NCBI RefSeq assembly: GCF_001421435.1
Contig: NZ_LMKA01000134.1
Span: 27,408-91,407, forward strand
Length of the DNA stretch: 64,000 nucleotides
Reading direction: 5' to 3'
Source: Chryseobacterium sp. Leaf201
Lineage (GTDB): Bacteria; Bacteroidota; Bacteroidia; Flavobacteriales; Weeksellaceae
A model generated the notes under the pieces. The model was not told the origin of the DNA and searched no databases. It worked only from the letters and a program-made list of their open reading frames with translations. Numbering within the stretch: position 1 is the first letter of the stretch; every line of letters begins with the position of its first letter. Positions 61,327 through 64,000 of this stretch are shown here, in pieces. A program made the translations under genes and the position numbers.

Positions 61327-63954
61327 ATGAAAATTGAGAAAATACAGGCATTGCGCGGCCCTAATATATGGAGTATCAGAAGAAAAAAGCTGATACAGAT
61401 GAGGCTGGATCTTGAAGAGATGGAAAATTTCCCCACCAATAAGATCGATGGTTTCAGGGAGAGGATCGAAAAACTGATGCCGTCATTATACAGTCACCGA
61501 TGTTCCGAAGGTTGCGAAGGCGGTTTTTTTCACCGCGTGGAAACAGGCACCTGGATGGGACATGTGATTGAGCATATTGCACTGGAAATGCAGACGCTGG
61601 CCGGTATGGAAGTAGGTTTCGGAAGAACACGCGAAACCAGGACGCCGGGGGTATACAATGTCGTATTTAATTATATTGAAGAAAATGCAGGAATCTATGC
61701 CGCAGAAGAAGCCGTAAAAATTGCTGAAGCATTAATTAACGGTGAAGAATATGATTTAAATGCCTGTATCCAGACCTTAAAGGAAATCCGCGAAAAAGTC
61801 CGTCTGGGTCCTTCTACAGGAAGTATCGTCCAGGAAGCGGTTTCCCGTAAAATCCCATGGATCCGCTTAGGTAAAAATTCTCTGGTTCAGCTGGGATACG
61901 GTGTAAACCAGCAGCGATTCCAGGCTACCATTACCGGGAAAACAAGCTCAATTGCCGTAGACATTGCATGCAATAAAGAATTAACCAAAAGAATGCTCCA
62001 CGATGCTGCCATCCCGGTACCTACAGGTGACCTGATTATGGACGAAGAAGGCCTGGACAGCGTCGTACGCGCGATAGGCTATCCGGTAGTGATAAAGCCG
62101 TTGGACGGGAACCACGGAAAAGGTTCTTCCATCAATGTCAATGACTGGGAATCTGCAAAACTCGGCCTTGAGCATGCCCAGCAGTTTTCCAAAAAAGTAA
62201 TTGTTGAAAAATACATTACAGGCTATGATTTCCGGATCCTGGTTATCAATAACAAAATGGTGGCTGCAGCGAGAAGGGTGCCTGCCCATGTAGTAGGAGA
62301 CGGCGAACTGAACATTCAGCAGCTGATTGAAAAAGAAAATAAAGACACCCGAAGAGGTTACGGACATGAAAATGTTTTAACCGAGATTCAGATCGATAAA
62401 GATACAACGGAGCTGCTTGAAAAGCTTCATTACACCTTAGAGACCATCCCGCATAAAGGGGAAGTGGTTTACCTGAAATCCACAGCCAATCTTTCTACAG
62501 GCGGAACTTCCATTGACGTAACGGATATGGTGCACCCTGAGAATATTACCATGGCGGAAAGGATTTCAAAAATTATCGGCCTTGATGTCTGCGGAATCGA
62601 TATTATGGCCCAGAACCTTACGCAGCCTTTAAAAGAAAGCGGGGGAGCCATTATTGAAGTTAATGCAGCACCAGGATTCAGAATGCATCTTGCACCGAGT
62701 GAAGGATTGCCGAGAAACGTAGCCGCACCGGTAGTAGATATGCTATATCCGCAGGGGAAACCTTTTACCATCCCCATTATCGCAGTAACGGGTACCAATG
62801 GAAAAACAACCACCACAAGATTGATTTCACATATCGTTAAAAGCAATGGTTACCGGGTGGGCTTTACCACTTCAGACGGAATTTATATCCAGAATACCAT
62901 GCTGACGAGAGGTGACACCACAGGCCCGATGTCTGCTGAATTTATCCTGAAAGATCCTACGGTAGAATTTGCCGTTCTGGAAACAGCCAGAGGAGGAATT
63001 TTGCGTTCCGGGCTTGGTTTTTCGCAATGCGATATCGGTGTTCTGACAAACATTGAAGAAGACCACCTCGGCCTGAATGACATCCATAACCTGAAAGACC
63101 TGACAAAGGTAAAAAGAGTAGTTCTTGACAGTGTTAAGAAAAACGGATGGAGCATCCTGAATGCAGACAACGAATATTCAATGAAAATTGTAAATGACCT
63201 GGACAGCCAGGTGGCTATTTTCAGTATGAATGAAAATAACCCTTACATCCAGAAGTTTGCAAAAGAAGGGAAGATTACCTGTGTATATGAGGAAGGTTTT
63301 GTAACGATTAAAAAAGGCGACTGGAAGATCAGAATCGGAAAAGCCAAAGATTTCCCGATCACGATGGAAGGGAAGGCCAAGTTTATGATAGAAAATGTAC
63401 TGGCTGCTAGTTTATCATGTTATCTGTACGGCTTCGGGATCGAAGATATTTCAAATTCCCTGCGTACATTTATTCCAAGTGCACAGCTGACCCCGGGAAG
63501 ACTGAATGTTTTTAAATTCAAGAATTTTAAAGTCCTGATTGATTTTGCCCATAACCCATCAGGTTACAAAGCCATTGAAGATTATCTTAAAAATGTTGAG
63601 TCCACCAAGAAAATAGGGATTATTTCCGGAGTTGGAGACCGTCGTGACGGTGATATCAAAGAATGCGGGAAAATTGCCGGGAGAATGTTTGACCATATCA
63701 TCATCAGAAATGAGAAGCACCTTCGCGGAAGAACGGAAGACGAAATCAACGGACTGATTATTGAAGGGATGCAGTCTTCAGGAAGAAACGTCAGCTATGA
63801 AACTATTCCTAAAGAAATCGATGCCCTGAAGCATGCGATGGGAATGGCCGAAGAAGGGACTTTCATTACAGCTTTAAGCGATGTAATTTCCAATGCTATC
63901 GAACTGGTACAGGAATACCAGACGAAGGAATTGATGGAAGAAGATAAAGCTTAA
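61327..63954 (+). CDS. cphA: Cyanophycin synthetase
   Basis: CphA builds cyanophycin (a poly-aspartate backbone with arginine side chains) from Asp, Arg and two ATP. The 875-residue protein has the CphA N-terminal domain (about 1-160, with RGPNIWSIR near residue 11), an ATP-grasp domain (about 205-470, including PVVIKPLDGNHGKGSSINV) that adds one amino acid, and a Mur-ligase-like domain with the P-loop GTNGKT (Gly489-Thr494) that adds the other. Length and order match CphA1-type enzymes. With cphB and iaaA next door this is a complete synthesis and breakdown set. Confidence 0.95.
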   Translation: MKIEKIQALRGPNIWSIRRKKLIQMRLDLEEMENFPTNKIDGFRERIEKLMPSLYSHRCSEGCEGGFFHRVETGTWMGHVIEHIALEMQTLAGMEVGFGRTRETRTPGVYNVVFNYIEENAGIYAAEEAVKIAEALINGEEYDLNACIQTLKEIREKVRLGPSTGSIVQEAVSRKIPWIRLGKNSLVQLGYGVNQQRFQATITGKTSSIAVDIACNKELTKRMLHDAAIPVPTGDLIMDEEGLDSVVRAIGYPVVIKPLDGNHGKGSSINVNDWESAKLGLEHAQQFSKKVIVEKYITGYDFRILVINNKMVAAARRVPAHVVGDGELNIQQLIEKENKDTRRGYGHENVLTEIQIDKDTTELLEKLHYTLETIPHKGEVVYLKSTANLSTGGTSIDVTDMVHPENITMAERISKIIGLDVCGIDIMAQNLTQPLKESGGAIIEVNAAPGFRMHLAPSEGLPRNVAAPVVDMLYPQGKPFTIPIIAVTGTNGKTTTTRLISHIVKSNGYRVGFTTSDGIYIQNTMLTRGDTTGPMSAEFILKDPTVEFAVLETARGGILRSGLGFSQCDIGVLTNIEEDHLGLNDIHNLKDLTKVKRVVLDSVKKNGWSILNADNEYSMKIVNDLDSQVAIFSMNENNPYIQKFAKEGKITCVYEEGFVTIKKGDWKIRIGKAKDFPITMEGKAKFMIENVLAASLSCYLYGFGIEDISNSLRTFIPSAQLTPGRLNVFKFKNFKVLIDFAHNPSGYKAIEDYLKNVESTKKIGIISGVGDRRDGDIKECGKIAGRMFDHIIIRNEKHLRGRTEDEINGLIIEGMQSSGRNVSYETIPKEIDALKHAMGMAEEGTFITALSDVISNAIELVQEYQTKELMEEDKA

Positions 63955-63977
63955 TTAGTAATAAATATAAGTTTTCG

Positions 63978-64000
63978 GGGCGGCTTCTACGAAGCCGCCC
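63978..64000 (+). terminator. Terminator of cphA (window ends inside it)
   Basis: GGGCGGCTTC, loop TAC, GAAGCCGCCC: a perfect 10-bp stem. The T-run, if present, lies beyond the window. Confidence 0.75.

Overview
The window reads as chromosomal DNA of a flavobacterium, most likely Chryseobacterium or a close relative in Weeksellaceae. The reasons are: many genes are preceded by the Bacteroidota -7 box TAnnTTTG; there is a type IX secretion (type B) sorting domain, paired GLPGLI proteins, 7TM-AraC and M56/BlaI regulators, a SusC-free housekeeping gene set and typical flavobacterial intergenic repeats. The genus is an inference from protein style; the class is much safer. No phage, insertion sequence, plasmid gene or CRISPR array was seen.

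Layout. 1-4.8 kb: the end of parC, a rhomboid protease, then a leftward operon yrdC/tsaC - CPBP protease - yaaA - prmC. 4.86-5.2 kb: three tandem initiator tRNA genes with their own promoter and terminator. 5.3-6.7 kb: small proteins. 6.9-11.1 kb: a BlaI-type repressor with a palindromic operator, an M56 (BlaR1-like) membrane metallopeptidase whose 3' end is frameshifted, and two GLPGLI proteins. 11.2-20.5 kb: acetyltransferase, transaldolase-like enzyme, TPR protein, peptidase E, PBP4-type carboxypeptidase with a histidine kinase, and two large exported metallopeptidases (M61, M1). 20.8-25.6 kb: tatC, kdsD-like isomerase and divergent recQ. 25.8-33.2 kb: glycosyltransferase, 7TM-AraC regulator, lipoamide dehydrogenase, secreted unknowns and a CvfB-like S1 protein. 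33.3-36.5 kb: a 1077-residue T9SS cargo protein.

36.6-43.0 kb: a TetR-controlled RND efflux operon (TolC, adaptor, pump) with two near-identical 25-bp operator candidates bracketing the promoter. 43.1-49.3 kb: an intergenic palindromic repeat, a DnaJ-KTSC protein, and an HxlR regulator divergent from an old-yellow-enzyme / SDR / SDR / MDR reductase cluster, again with paired dyads around the promoter. 49.5-52.6 kb: a leftward five-gene group (HPP, zinc-ribbon protein, TIGR01777 epimerase, NudK-like hydrolase, secreted unknown). 52.8-55.8 kb: tail-less SSB, orphan HRDC protein, hisS and a GNAT enzyme. 55.9-58.9 kb: a family of zinc-ribbon/PH/SHOCT proteins, the third copy broken by a nonsense codon, followed by two gene remnants. 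59.3-64.0 kb: isoaspartyl peptidase, cyanophycinase and cyanophycin synthetase, which together would make a complete cycle for an arginine-aspartate storage polymer.

The most notable points are the complete cyanophycin cycle in a flavobacterium, the three independent regulator/operator arrangements, the frameshifted M56 sensor, the decaying SHOCT locus, and covarying hairpins between the tandem initiator tRNAs.
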